NCBI GenBank assembly: GCA_020726505.1
Contig: JAHLEZ010000016.1
Coordinates: 1,674,001-1,738,000, forward strand
Source of the DNA: Leptodontidium sp. MPI-SDFR-AT-0119
Taxonomy: Eukaryota > Ascomycota > Leotiomycetes > Helotiales > Leptodontidiaceae
DNA length: 64,000 nucleotides
Direction: 5' to 3'
Shown here: positions 1 through 11,771 of the stretch, piece by piece
Numbering within the stretch: the first letter of the stretch is position 1
How the letters are laid out: each line of letters begins with the position of its first letter
Position numbers and translations under genes: made by a program
The notes under the pieces: generated by a model
Told to the model about the DNA's origin: nothing
Database searches by the model: none
The model's input: only the letters and a program-made list of their open reading frames with translations

Positions 1-1052
1 GACAATGAGTTAGAGGACGGAATTGAGCTCCCACAGCTCCCACGTGACGGAAATATCGATATTACAGACGATTTAATAGCTCCACTTCTAAGCTCTTGTA
101 TCGACGAATTACTTAACATTCAAGATTTAATAGAAGTAGTAACTCTAGAGTAACCTTCGCAACTTAGAGGTATAAAAGACTTTAGGGATTACGGCTTTAG
201 AAAGATAGCGGATAATCTACATTAGTATAAGAAGACGCCATTTTTTAATACCCTATATAGAGCTAAAGGAATTAACGCACACGCTGAATTCCTTGAAACC
301 TACGAAGATATATTATTGTCTCTATTAAAGCGACTCTTAAATAAGAAGTTTCGAAAAGGTAGTACTATTAATGCGATATTAGCCGACGCCGCGCGCCAAA
401 AGCTCACTTTAATTGTTCTAAATAATACCTAAGGCAGTAAATCCCTTGTACTAAATGACGAAGATAGTGCTAAGAGAGTCAAACCTCGCGGCGGGGGCCG
501 CGTAATTTCCTCTAGGGAAGGGTTACAAATCATCGGCGAAAGGAATAATACTACTTAGGAGTCTAAACTTACGAAGCTTCGTAAAGAGGCAAATATTACT
601 AGAAATATATTAAAGTTAGAAGAAGAGAAAGTTACTAGAGCTTTAGCTCGATAACAAAAGAAAGAAGAGAAAGAAGCTACGAAGGTTTAAAAAGAGAGGA
701 AAAGGCACGTATCCGGGAAGAGAAAGCTTAAGTTAAAATATAATATAAACTCAATAAAACCGCGAAGTTACAGGCGTTAATTAGTACTAGAAAGAAGCTT
801 AGGGGTCGAAAATTAACAATAATTAAAGGGGAAGAGGCCACACAACAAGAGCCTGTAGTTATAGCCGCATCTCAAAGACTAGTCCGCGCTAAGAGACCTA
901 AAAAGCGATTGAGATACTTAGTGACATAAAGTAAGAGGAAGGTAGTGATATTGAGAGTCTCCTAGGGTCAGATTCGTTTACTAATTCTAATTCTGACGTC
1001 AATTTAAGTGATAATAGTAGTAGTAGGCCTGTAGATTACGATGATTATAATT
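1..1052 (+). pseudogene. C-terminal relic of a pogo-like transposase (RIP-damaged)
   Basis: Frame 1 reads as one degraded coding region from the left edge. It is interrupted by TAA and TAG codons that would each be Gln or Trp after reversing a C-to-T or G-to-A change. A frameshift lies near 690, another near 900, and the end is an acidic Ser/Asn/Asp-rich tail closing at a TGA near 1052. A Gly-rich RGGGRVISSREGL segment (about 480-530), followed by a Lys/Glu/Arg-rich coiled stretch, resembles the C-terminal tail of fungal pogo/Fot1-type transposases. The DDE core would lie left of the window, so the family call rests on the tail only. The terminal inverted repeat was not found. Confidence 0.4.
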
Positions 1053-2345
1053 GAGGGGTATCTGAGTTAGTGTTTAGGTGTGTGATTATATAAGCGAGTG
1101 TATCTTAAAACCCACTTACTTTGTTTAATTACAAGATATAATATAACTCAAATGACGTCATCTAAGTTGTGATTAATATAGAATTTTATTCTGGATTTAA
1201 TAGTCCACTTTATAAGTTGATTGTATTAGTAGTAAAAAAGTTATTCTTGATTCCTTACTTAATTTGTTGTGTCTAAGTTGTTAGTATGTCTAAGTTAGTG
1301 GTACTGACTTACTTACGCAAGTCGGTAAAAAAACAAAAAATCAGGAAACCGACGAGTAATACTTTCGATGAATCCCAATAGGCAAAATCGAGAAAAGTAA
1401 AGGAATCGATGAATGGTATGTGATTGCAATTCGTGATACTGGAAATAAAGAGACCACCCTGAAATCCTATGTCATCTCAACCATTTGACTTCTCTGCAAT
1501 GGCTTTTCTTGCGGAGCTGAACGCATGGGCGTGTTTCCACGCCGACATGACGCGGTACAGAGGTGCCGCACTCTGGGACTGAGATCCTGACAATGTACAT
1601 ATCAATTCACACGCCAACTTGTTCAGCCTTCGGGGGCTGACCTCGCTCAAGAGATCGCGATCCTCGCAAAAGCATAAGTCGGTGAGACTCTTGCATCAAC
1701 ATCAGTCTCTCCGGAGTTCAGCTGTGAGAGAGAGCCTCTTTGGCGTATTACATCAATTTTGACTTGTACAGTCCTGACTTGTGGCGTCATGCAATCATGC
1801 AGCATGCGGTTTTCAACGGCGCGGACATGGCCGGCTCACCACGAGCCTGAATTTTTGGATTGTGGGTTTGTGTTTTCAGCAGCAACTTTAAGCCACTTAA
1901 GCTTTTTAACCTCGGTGGAGAGAGGGTATCCTTGTGCCTGGCCACGATAATGCAGCGAAGCTTATCTGCACCAAGAGAGTTTTGTTCGTTACTTCTCATT
2001 TCATATCGACTTCCCAGGCAGTGAGTGCACTTGCACGCCTTGGATGCTCTCTCGTCCCCGACTATTTCTTTCTAAATCGTTCCGAGATCTCAATTGCATA
2101 TTTTTCAAGCTTTCGACTTGACATTTCCATCAAAGTCGCTTCCCCTCCAAGGAACGTCCAGACGAAGTACTAGATTAGAGGAGCCTTCGACTTGAGATTG
2201 AATTCCGAGCCAATTCCACCTGGACTTTCTTTCGAGTTACTTGACATCACCCGACACCCCCGTCACCCTCAATCCCACTAAACCCTCTCAAAAACTTACA
2301 ACATCATCAAACCTTCTCCCCTTCCCATCTCACCAACCCTCAAAG
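1053..2345. other. No gene seen; AT-rich relic then unique sequence
   Basis: The first part, to about 1330, is AT-rich and probably still belongs to the damaged element on the left. From about 1340 to 2240 base composition is normal, but the reading frames are short, overlap on both strands and match nothing I recognise. The last 100 bases before 2346 are C-rich and pyrimidine-rich and could be the promoter or 5' leader of the split gene starting at 2346. Confidence 0.5.
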
Positions 2346-2510
2346 ATGAAACTCCCCACTCCCTTCCTCATCCTCGCCCTCCCCCTCCTCACCGCCGCCC
2401 TCCTAACCTCCGGCTACGAACGCATCTTCTACTACTACGCCTACCTCCTCGACGTCTCCCTCTCCCCACCCGTCGGCCGACCTCTCGCCCTGGCACCAGG
2501 CTGTCCTTAT

Positions 2511-5500
2511 TAGGGCTCCGATGTGAAGATGAAGATATATAAAGCTTCACTTCATATAATTCATGAATTATATAAAAAGCTCTTAAATATTCATGAAATA
2601 AATGAAGTGAAGCGTGAAAAAGAGGCTCTCTCATGAAGATTCATAAAGATATTCTATTTTTGGGTAGTTATTTATAGGTCAATTTATAGTCCATGGCTCT
2701 TCTCCTTCTAGCATGACATTATCCTTGGCCCGAAACCTTGGGGGGAGCTAAACGATATTAAAATTAGTAGTGGAGTATAACTAACGATTCTATTAGTACT
2801 TACCTCTGGTAGTACGACTGCGCCATCTCTTTGTATTCGCTCAAACTAGGCCTTTAATAAGGTCACCATACGCATGGTATCCCCACTCATATGAAGTCTC
2901 CGGATGCCCAAAAGGTCCCTACCACCGCAAAAAAGCCGTTCAACGTCAACTTCTGAGCCAGGTACAGCAAGTAAGTCTCTTGCCGCCTTAGCCATTAATA
3001 GATACATAAAAGAATTGGCTTTCCACCAATTTAAGATCTAATTTGGGAGGTAATTAGTCGCATCGGCCATATCCCAATCTACAGGCTCCGAATCAAGATA
3101 TTTATTAATATCATAAGCAGTAAAACTATCACGATTTCTATGAGCTCTCCGTAAAAGACTAATAGCGTGAACATTAGCTCCTGAAGGAATAGGGGCCTCT
3201 AGTCGTGCGGCGTTTCCGGCTTTAGGTTTTAGGTACTCCTTTTTGAGATATCTTCGAATCCTAATGATAATTGTATTTAAATCGTCGCCATATTACTCTC
3301 TGATATTGATTAGTTTGACACAGGGGTCAAGAACATGTGCGGCTAAGTATATGTCGTTGTTTTTGATAATTTCTATGTAGTCGTCACACTTCTTAACTGC
3401 GGCTGTAAAAGCTGACCGAATATCGTCTCCTACGTCTCCAAAAGAACCTTGAGTATTCGATACGTCGTCTAGCAAGTCGTCTAGCCCCCACATGAGACCG
3501 AGTATGTCTGGTAAACATAGTTGAGTACGTGAAACAGAGACTGTGAAGTTGTAAAGAGGCTATAGAACCTTTTCCAGCGTAGCGGCCACTTCCTATTCTC
3601 TGTCTGTCGGAACCAAAGGATAAAGTTGAGGGAACATACGTGCTAAACGTTGAATTGCCTCCCGATATTAATATACTTTAGACATTATCAAATACAGCGC
3701 ATTCCAGCGTGTAAATACATCTAAGGGTATCAAAATTGGGCTCAATTTAGACCAAGCAAGTCTCCGTTCCTCTGTTTCTGTAATCTAAAGAACTATAGCA
3801 CGTATCTTCTTATACACACTCAAAGCTAGGCACTCTTGAGGGTTAAACACACCACTAGCGTCATATACTCTCTCTAAAAACTAGGCAGCCTCCCTAAATT
3901 CCCCTCCCCTTAATTCCTTGTAAATTACACTAGCTATAAGCGCGATAATATGTGCGGCGCAGCGAATTTGGCTGTCTCTGCCGTGAAATCGACATCGCGG
4001 AAGGCCTGCGGCCGGTGTCAAAGAGTCGTCGTGGTCCTCTAAAAGTATAATATAAGAGTGCTCAGCGAAGGTACCGTTTGGGCCAGCATTATCGCCACAC
4101 ACAACAAAGAGTTTAGCGCGGTAGTCAAGGCCAATATGTTTAGCTGTTGTGATCGTTTTCTTGCCGTCTTGTACCTTCTCCTTAACTATCTCGTAGTCGG
4201 GACTAATAGTTCGTATAAAGATTTCCGCCATGAGCTTCCCTAATCTTAAACCTTGTATCTCAATAAACTCGATAACTATCGATTTACGCTCCCAATTAGG
4301 TGTAATCTAATGCGCAATTACTGCCAAGATATAAATATTATTCTCAGCACCCCAGCCGTCGAAGGTAATTGAGAATGTTATATATGTTATAGCTAACTCT
4401 TTCTTACTGTCTCTGCGTATATCATGAAATCGATACTCTGCTTTCTTATTAAGTACATGAGTAGAAGATATTAGACATGTAGTTCTAATAGAAAGATAGA
4501 GATTCTAAAAAGATATACTCTTAATAGAAAGAAAAGATTGATTTGTGGTGATAATATATTAAAGAACTACTTCTTCCGCACTAGGGATTAGTACACTTTT
4601 CATAACAAATAACTTAATAGAACCGTTAGTAAAACCTTTAGGAATATACGGCTACATTCTAAGCTTATATTAACTCGCTGTCAATTTATGAATCTTCTTC
4701 ATATATTCTCCTAACGCAGTTATACTCCTATGGCGAGCTTTATCGATAAAAGTATAGACTGGCCCGCAGATTTTATATGTCCATAATCTATTAATTCGTA
4801 CGCGTTCCTCTCCTTTCTTTGACTATTCGTCTCCTAATATAGTCACATTAAAGAATAAGATCGTCCAGGTACTTTCAGTCCGATCCTTCCGAGTCTTTTT
4901 AGTAGTCCTATCGACTTTCTTTAGCACAATTTGTACTGTAGATGCGAGGCCTCGGCGTATAAAGGTACTATCATCTTGTATATAAATCGTTTCGGCTTGA
5001 TTTTCGTCGTTTGAGTCGTTATCTTCTGGTCCTGGCTCGTCAAGATCTTCATCATCTTCTTTAGTAACACTTGACGATTGTGTGGCCTGTCGATTCGTGG
5101 CAGGAGTACGAGGAGGGTTAACAATAAGTTCATCGATTCTTTTAAGATTCCGATAGTTTGTAACTATTCTATCACGTCGTGGAGTATCGCGAATAGAAGG
5201 AGCGAATGCAAGTTGTCTTTGGCCAAGAGGGAGAGACATAACTAAGTCAAACTTCAATTAGTATTTACTCGACCAAAACAAATCTAAACAACAAAACCGC
5301 ACTTGTTTTAGAAAGCTGAGACCTTATAGGTTCGATCTGTGTAATTGGCAGATGTGTGCGAGGAAAGGTTCTAGTATAATATACTAGTAAACAATTACGG
5401 TTTAGGTGAGGGGATACGCGACGCTGAAGCTCTCACGACTTTTGCAGGAGCTAACGTTTTTAAGCCTAGTTTTTTGTCACGTGGAAATCTTCATATACTT

Positions 5501-5616
5501 CATGAATTTTTCATGAAGATTTGACGGTATTATTATATGAATATGAATCTGTAAATATTATATGAAGTAAAGAATGAAGAGCGGCGATTTTTCATATACT
5601 TCATATCGGAGCCCTA
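2511..5616 (-). mobile_element. hAT DNA transposon, complete ends, 3.1 kb
   Basis: The ends are TAGGGCTCCGAT (2511-2522) and its exact inverse (5605-5616). They are flanked by identical 8-bp target-site duplications GTCCTTAT at 2503-2510 and 5617-5624. Eight-base duplications are diagnostic of the hAT superfamily. The inverted repeat extends imperfectly to about 18 bp. Inside both ends are many ATGAAG/CTTCAT copies, as expected for subterminal transposase-binding repeats. The transposase is on the minus strand and is broken, so this copy is non-functional on its own. Confidence 0.9.
2801..5257 (-). pseudogene. hAT transposase, inactivated
   Basis: Minus-strand open segments are separated by stops. 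The N-terminal block (5257-4823) is a charged region without a clear motif. The middle block (4231-3881) holds CGDNAGPN and then RCAAHIIALI, matching the hAT signature of a catalytic Asp in a D-N-A motif followed by CxAHxxNL. Further on come TRWN (about 3715), the conserved RW motif, and near 2820-2960 the C-terminal dimerisation block with VDVERLFCGGRDLLG and DTMRMVTLLK. Stops such as TAA and TAG lie at positions where Gln or Trp would fit, consistent with RIP. Full hAT transposases run about 600-850 residues, which fits the span. Confidence 0.8.
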
Positions 5617-6477
5617 GTCCTTATGTACCACTTTAACAATTTCATCGGTTATGTATGTCCCCTTCCTATCTCCTTTCCCACTCTCTCATCCCCCCCCCCC
5701 CCCCCCCGCAGGAACGAGAATCCCCTCCCTCTCTCTCTCCTCATCCCCAAAATTAATCGTCCATCTCTTTCCGAGAGACGAGAGGACGAAATCCCAATGC
5801 TCGTTAACGCTCACCAAGCTAAACAACCTCCCCACACCCCCTTCCCTAACAAACCTCGACACACCACCCATAGACACCACAGCACGCCCACTAAACAGCC
5901 TCTCCCTCGCTGGCCCAGCAAATTTAGAACGACTCATCCCCGGCATCGACTCCTCGATCCCTCACACCTTCATCCGGATTTCCGATATTATCAACAACCT
6001 CACTTCTTCCAACACCTTAAACTCGCAACAACAAGTGTATTTGAATAATACGAGGATTACAATGTCGAGGATTCAATTTCTTAGAAATGTGCAGCATTCA
6101 GATGCTTTGGTGGCGTATTTGAAGGGGTGGGCACCAACCCTCCCCCTTATAACCAGTATCCAAACTTATGATGGTGATGGGTATGTCTCCTCCCCCCCTC
6201 CCCTTTTCCCTTTCCCTTCCCTCCCTCGCAGGAAGGAGGACCCCCCCCACCCCCCCTCTCACTTCTCCTTCCACCTCAAAATCCGAATGCTAATTTGAGT
6301 AGAAGGACAGGACAATTCCCCTTCCTAAATCTAGCAGAGACGATAAAGCAGAACACAGATCCAAATATTGACGTGCTGAAGATTGTAGAGGGCTTTGATG
6401 GGATCGATGGGAGTGGAGCTGGGGGATTAGAGATGTTGGGTGCGCTGTGGGCGAGTGTTAATGTTACGTATTGCTAA

Positions 6478-6969
6478 AGAAGGTTCATGTGGAGGAGATG
6501 GAAGGAGAGAAGAAAATGCAAGTGCTTGTTGACCACTTGGCCTTTGTATTGAATGGATGGTCGGTATGAGCATGTATAATAACCAAATTGAGGAGTGAGG
6601 GGCTCTGCTGCGATTCAATAAACATACCGGAAGGAAAGAAGGAACGAGGTAGTCAGCTTTCTTGTTAAAATGAAAAGCGAGAGTTGAAACAGACAAACTT
6701 CACCACCAAAGCCGAGCCGTCTCTTCAGGAAACTCAGATTTGAATTTGATAAAGGGTCCCCCTAATCCCAACAAACCCTCTCTTCAGCGTCCGCCTCAGC
6801 CACCTCTTGCCAGACCACATCATCGGAGCCGTCAGTCCCACAACAGAAAATTAAGTACTGCAATCTCAACCATACGAGTATATGGACATGCTTACCGTGA
6901 CATTACCCTGTAGGAGAACAAGTTTCAGTGCTCATATGATGACCTCTACATGAGGCGGCGGACCCATGG
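6478..6969. other. No gene seen
   Basis: This is the 3' flank of the split gene and intergenic sequence with normal composition. Only short overlapping frames are present and I see no recognisable motif. Confidence 0.5.
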
Positions 6970-7060
6970 AATCATGGTGTAGAGAAATCAACTCCATTCT
7001 AAGCCTACTCTTCTATGGTAAACTCGATTCGAGTGGAGTTGATTTCTCTACACCATGATT
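6970..7060. repeat. 27-bp perfect inverted repeat with 37-base spacer
   Basis: Bases 6970-6996 are the exact reverse complement of 7034-7060. The arm begins AATCATGGTGTAGAG and the spacer is 6997-7033. The structure would form a strong hairpin in single-stranded DNA or RNA. It is not part of any gene I can define. I see no TSD outside the arms, so a MITE origin is possible but not shown. Confidence 0.85.
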
Positions 7061-7416
7061 GGCCCTTCTACCGACGTCGAGGCCTGTGCATCGTTCGACC
7101 ATCGCGGGAGGCGGGCAGGCGGGCAGGCGGGGTAAGGAATTTTGCGGAAGGGGCGCAGCTCGTATGACAAGTCTGGAATCCACTTCATGCCGCATTTTTC
7201 GACCATTCCTCTAATGGTGGCGGTCCGCGCCGGCCCGCGCCTCCGACTGGGTAGAACTGAAGGCCGACCACGTAGTGCTCCGCAGGATGCTCCACCCCAC
7301 TCTCTTCTGTCTTACCGCCACGGTTTCGAAATCCCCCTCCCCCAACTTCGATTTGTATTTATTTATTCTTCGTCCGGTTCCTCAGGCGTGGTTTCGATAA
7401 TCCTAGATCAACTAGC

Positions 7417-8986
7417 ATGGCCCACGAATCGACCGAAGGAGATACTGCTCCCATCGTTGCGGCTACACAGGGGGAGGCTGCTCCTATCACCGCGGCTCAC
7501 GTAGTGACAGAGGGAGATACTGCTCCAATCGTTGCGATCGATCAAGAGGTACAAAGCAGATAGATAGATGATTCAGCCGAGGGACATGCGTGCTAACCTC
7601 TAAAGGACCATGCTAGCGGTGACGGCGATTCGGCTTACGACAGCGATCAGCTGTATGTCTTTTCTTTCTTGCGTCTATTTTCAATAGTAACTCATCTCTG
7701 CACTTGCCAGCTCGAGATATACGGACTCCCTCGCATCCAGTGTCAAGGCATACAAGTTCGAAAATGGTCGACGTTACCATGCGTACCATGCTGGAGGTGC
7801 ATATTCAGACAGCCTTTCCTGGATGAGAGGGCCTGCGTTGAATTTTTACAGCATACAACTTCCCCAACGATAATCCTGAGCAAGATCGCCTGGATATGTT
7901 CCATCACATCATCCTACTAGGTTGCGACGGTAAATTACATCTCGCACCCATTCAGTGCGATGGGAAGAAAATATTGGACATCGGATGCGGAACTGGGATT
8001 TGGGCTGTACAAATGGGTATGGGAATTCACTCTCGACACTGAGATCCAAACTGACTGACTTTACAAAGGGGATGAATATCCTTCTGCTGATGTATCTAAT
8101 CGCTATTGACCTGTGGAACGATTACTGATTTGTAATAGATAACCGGAAATGATCTCAGTCCTATTCAACCTGGGTGGCAAGTCTTTCAACCCCAAAAACC
8201 TAATACCAGGTAGCTAATAAAACAACTTTCCAGGGTCCCACCGAACGTTCGCTTCCTCGTTGATGATGTAGAACAACCATGGGCCGAGACACAACCCTAT
8301 GATTATATCCATTGCCGCTACATGGCAGCCTCAATCCAAGACTGGCCACGCTTGGTGAAGCAGTGTTTTGACAACCTGAAGCCTGGCGGTTGGGTAGAGT
8401 TCCAGGATTACGACACAACATGCCATTCGCAGGACAACAGTATCCCTCCGGATTACAAGGTGGCGGCAATGCTATCCCTCCTAAAGGGGGCTTGTGATTC
8501 GATTGGAAGATTGCTGGACCCTGGACCACTTTTGAAGGGCTGGGTTGAGGATGCAGGCTTCGAGAATATTACACAAAATATCATCCCTCTCCCTGTGGGT
8601 ATTTGGCCCAAGGACAAGAAAATGGTGAGACTTCCCTAGCTATGTTTTTGAACAAAGAAAGGCGCAACCGAAATTGTGCTAACCTTTGGTTTCATTCCGC
8701 GTAATAGAAGGAGATAGGTGCTTTTATGACGTTGCAATATACAGAAGGCGTTGAAGCTTTTACACTTGCACCATTTACAGCTATTTTGGGATGGACAAAA
8801 GAGGAAGTTGAGGTATTTAATGTCGGAGTTCGGAAAGATGCCAAGGATCGAAGTATTCATACCTTACATAATTTGTAAGTGTCTCTGTTTATTTGTTTGT
8901 AAACTGGGAGTCGCTTGGCTTTAAGATAGAGACATGCTAACACTTACATTTATAGCCATGTCGTATATGCTCAAAAGCCTAGCTGA
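7417..8986 (+). CDS. LaeA-like SAM-dependent methyltransferase, 359 aa, nine exons
   Basis: Fungal LaeA-like methyltransferases are a large family, some members of which affect secondary metabolism or development; substrates are mostly unknown. Exons: 7417-7548, 7606-7652, 7711-7796, 7852-8016, 8069-8091, 8139-8176, 8234-8624, 8708-8874, 8956-8986. They total 1080 nt with no internal stop. The order is typical of the family: a variable acidic N-terminus with a repeated EGDTAPIVA, then GDSAYDSD, NGRRYHAY, NDNPEQDRLDMFHHI, the SAM-binding motif ILDIGCGTGIW at about residues 130-140, GNDLSPIQPGWVPPNV, then LKPGGWVEFQDYD and a C-terminal HVVYAQKPS. Seven introns have GT-AG borders. The one at 8177-8233 is best read as GC-AG (GCAAGT donor), because only that restores the conserved PGWVPPN. 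The start was chosen because it precedes the acidic repeat and no upstream ATG extends the frame. It is the only clearly intact enzyme gene in the left third of the window. Confidence 0.85.
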
Positions 8987-9185
8987 TTGAAGTGTAATGT
9001 CGGCGGTATAAATGCTATTATGAGAGGAAACATTATATATGCTTTAACACATTTCGTATTGTCAAATGGACTCGCAGAAGTAATAAACGAGCTTCTCTCC
9101 CCAGGAGCAGATACATTTATTAGTAGAAAATAGCAAACCTTCTTATTAGTAATTGCTCTTTTATTAGAATTAAAACTCTAGTCGA
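8987..9185. other. AT-rich spacer, no gene seen
   Basis: This short AT-rich stretch is rich in TAA and TAG and follows the methyltransferase stop. It may hold its 3' UTR and a small transposon scrap. No coding signal is seen. Confidence 0.4.
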
Positions 9186-9818
9186 TTTATGTCAACGCCA
9201 AGGGAATCAAGAGATCAGTCGCGACAACCACCACCCTAAAGGCGGCGATTGCAGTCACAATACAAGCGATGAGGAGGATCCACGACCTGTAAAATGGCAG
9301 AAGATTTGCCCCACACCTACCGACAACGCTGTGACACCACCCGATGAGCCAATACCTGTAGATAACGACCAGCACTATACTCTATGAACCTCTCGAAGTC
9401 CCTCTATGACGGTGGAGTCGGCACCAGTTGCAGAGTATCAAGAGTGGCCCTTCTAAGGTTTCCTCAAACGCATCAAGATCGGGAATAAGACAACGTACAA
9501 TCTCGAGTTCCAATTGTCACATGTCCCGAAGCACCTCCATCTCCCTGTCCTTTCTGAAGCGTTGGGTATGCGTTCTAATAAGGAGACGTCTGCAAAGGCT
9601 GTAACCCCTCACGACATTGTAGCACATTCCAAGGTGCGGCCAGCAATATTACAATCTAAGAGAAAACGAGCCCTATGGACACCTGAAGAGGACGCGACGA
9701 TACTCAAGATGAGGGAGGAGGATGGCTACTCATGGAAAGAGATCCATGCCGCTGGACTAGAGGAACGATCCAGGTGCGCTACTCTACGAAACTCAAAAAG
9801 TACCCATGGTGGAAATGA
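9186..9818 (+). pseudogene. Myb/SANT-like DNA-binding protein, broken
   Basis: One frame is coding-like from about 9200 (DEEDPRPVKWQK, then EYQEWPF-GFLKRIKIGN and TYNLEFQLSHVPKH) into a Myb/SANT repeat (RALWTPEEDATILKMREEDG, YSWKEIHA) at 9664-9756. Two in-frame stops occur: a TGA near 9386 and a TAA near 9454. They are one C-to-T change from Arg (CGA) and Gln (CAA) respectively. After the second Myb helix the frame shifts, and the true continuation GTIQVRYSTKLKKYPWW ends at TGA 9816-9818 in another frame, so a small deletion lies at about 9757-9770. Members of this fungal Myb-like family normally end with this VRYxTKLK segment. The N-terminus is missing or lies upstream in damaged sequence. 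Confidence 0.65.
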
Positions 9819-10441
9819 TGCGCCAATCTCCTAGCGACTTCCATCGCTAATTAGTCAACATCTTGAGCAGGGTCTCTGCTACACCCGAATGAACCAAGAG
9901 CCTCAGCAGGTTACAGACTCAGTAGGGAATATGGAATCCGCGATATTATCGTGGGGAAAAGTTTGGGACAAGTCTTGGAGCTGGATCTTCCAGAAGTTCC
10001 CAACCAGAACTCCAGCCGCAGTAGCACACGGTATGATATGGCCCAAAGTTGCATAGACTTTCTGGCATACAGTTCAACCACTCTTCGCTTCCTTTTCTCT
10101 TGGAATCTGCTGGGGAAGCTGTCGGCCAGTCCCAAGGTGGAAAGTAGGTTCGGTTGAGGGAAGCGGCGCTCAAGGTGAGGGGGATAGGGGGGGTCAGATG
10201 CATGGGTGGAATACCACAGAAAATGGACAGGTTCCCATCGGAAACTGCGATGAGACATACCTTTTTTTTTATCGGTAACAATTGGTGTATTATATAATGA
10301 GTCGGCAGTTCATTGGCATCCCTAGTATCATTGCATCGTACAGTTTTCCCTAGACTGTCTATTGCTCTGCAGAATGCAACGCCTGTACTCGAACGCCTTC
10401 ACTCATCACGTGGCAATAAGTGATACGTCCTGTAATTTCAG
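9819..10441. other. No gene seen
   Basis: Frames on both strands overlap and lack motifs. A run of 10 T lies near 10261-10272. The stretch ends at TTTCAG (10436-10441), which looks like a splice acceptor in front of the transporter remnant. Confidence 0.4.
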
Positions 10442-11356
10442 ATCACACTTTTGTACGTAATCAAGGCTCGTGAAATCACGTAAGCAACGATCACTAACGA
10501 TCTAATCCCGGTTGGCCATATATTACTACCGCAAGGGCTTGGTCTTGTGGTTTTTGGGCCGGTTTTGGCATTTTTCGTAGGCAAGGTGGGGCACATGAAG
10601 ATCATTATTATTGTAGCTCTTGTAGTAATGACTCTTTTCACTGGCCTGCTGGCCGTCTCGCTTCCTACGCACAAGGTAGCTTGGATGGCGCTCCAGGCTC
10701 TCGCTCTTGGCCCATATGCCCTGGTAACAGTATCAGCATGTGCGATTGTCAGTCTTCACATTCAGCTACGACACTTGGGTGAGTTCCAGCACAAAAACAT
10801 CCCCCCACTTTCTGATCCTACTGGAAGATCATTGCAATGCTCACTCTTGTATGTACCAGGGCTCGCGTATGGTGTGATTGGAACCTTTCGGAGCGCCGGT
10901 GGGAGTCTTGGCAACGCGATCTTCAGCACTATTCTGACGGGCGTTGTCGATAAGGAGCTGCCAAAACTTATTATCGCCGCTGCAATGAGACATGGAGTGA
11001 GCCCGGAATCGTTGCCAGCCCTTATTCCAGCGGCCGTTCAGAATGCAGTCGGGATTCCTGGAGCTTTTGCTGCGATTCCTGACATGACACCAGAGCTTGA
11101 AGCTGCAGTGGCTCGTGCAGTCAAGGAGGCGTACGGGTACGCATTCCAGATGGTGTTCTACAGTATGATACCGTTTGGAGTCCTTGGTATACTGGCAGCT
11201 GGATTCATCCGCGACTCATCCGAGTACTTGACAAATCACACCGCAGTTCATTTGGAAAACGGCGGAGTCTTAGGACACGGGAATAAACAGAACAGCCACA
11301 AGCAGCAGAAACGATCTCTTTGCCTCATCACAAGGTTTGAGGAGCCGATTAACTGA
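10442..11356 (+). pseudogene. MFS transporter (TRI12-like drug/siderophore type), 5'-truncated
   Basis: Only the C-terminal half of a 14-segment major facilitator is present. The frame starts after a splice-acceptor-like TTTCAG with ITLLYVIKAREIT, a TAA at 10481-10483 (CAA-to-TAA would give Gln), then LPQGLGLVVFGPVLAFFVG and several hydrophobic helices. A GT-AG intron at 10779-10859 joins RHLG to LAYGVIG. Downstream are the family-typical FRSAGGSLGNAIFSTI loop, the SPESLPALIPAA and VPG/IPG-like segments, VKEAYGYAFQMVFY and a final helix, then a short hydrophilic tail. The TRI12-like assignment comes from the loop and C-terminal pattern. The missing first half and the nonsense codon make it a pseudogene. 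Confidence 0.7.
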
Positions 11357-11580
11357 ATCGCACGCTCAAACGTGTCTACGGAGCATGGAAGAGGCTGCAC
11401 AGACTGAAATGCATGCTGTAGATGAAGAATATTGGTGCAGCAGCAGATTTAGGAAAGTAGAATTATTTCCATGACCAAGAATACTACAACATAATCTTAC
11501 ATATTCCATACAAACGCCTGCATTTCAAAGAACAGCAACTTTCTCGTAATCCTTTTCGCCCTCTAAAGCTGAACATTACC
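11357..11580. other. No gene seen; convergent 3' ends
   Basis: This short spacer lies between the plus-strand transporter remnant and the minus-strand transcription-factor remnant. No motif is recognised. Confidence 0.4.
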
Positions 11581-11771
11581 CTAATGCTGCAACGTGCCGA
11601 AATGGGCATCTGGAAGGTCCCATAATCCAAAACTTGTGCTTGCGTCGTTATCGTTAGCACCGATGTCTTGCTCAAAATCGAAGTCTGCCATGGCCCAGCT
11701 CGGTAGGTTAGAAAAAGCGCCGTATTGCACATCGAGTGCGTCGAAAAGGGAGATATCGGTTGACGACTGTA

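Larger units (their letters stand above)
2346..6477 (+). pseudogene. Host gene for a small secreted/membrane protein, split by a hAT insertion
   Basis: A good start ATG at 2346 opens a hydrophobic N-terminus (MKLPTPFLILALPLLTAAL) typical of a signal peptide or signal anchor. It is followed by a Tyr-rich GYERIFYYYAYLLD stretch and stops at 2510, where a hAT element begins. Host sequence resumes at 5625. Downstream coding segments lie at about 5712-6180 and 6300-6477. The first contains SLAGPANLERLIPGIDSS and IRISDIINNLTSSNT; the second ends ALWASVNVTYC. A GTATGT donor at 6181 and an AG at 6299 would join these two in frame. The join between the first exon and 5712 is not clean: in-frame stops appear at 5634 and in the poly-C region. 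The gene was therefore already damaged, or has an intron boundary I cannot place. Family not recognised. Confidence 0.5.

Noticed and set aside
5686..5946. Minus-strand Gly-rich open frame
   Set aside because: Antisense of a poly-C and pyrimidine-rich host exon; low complexity only.
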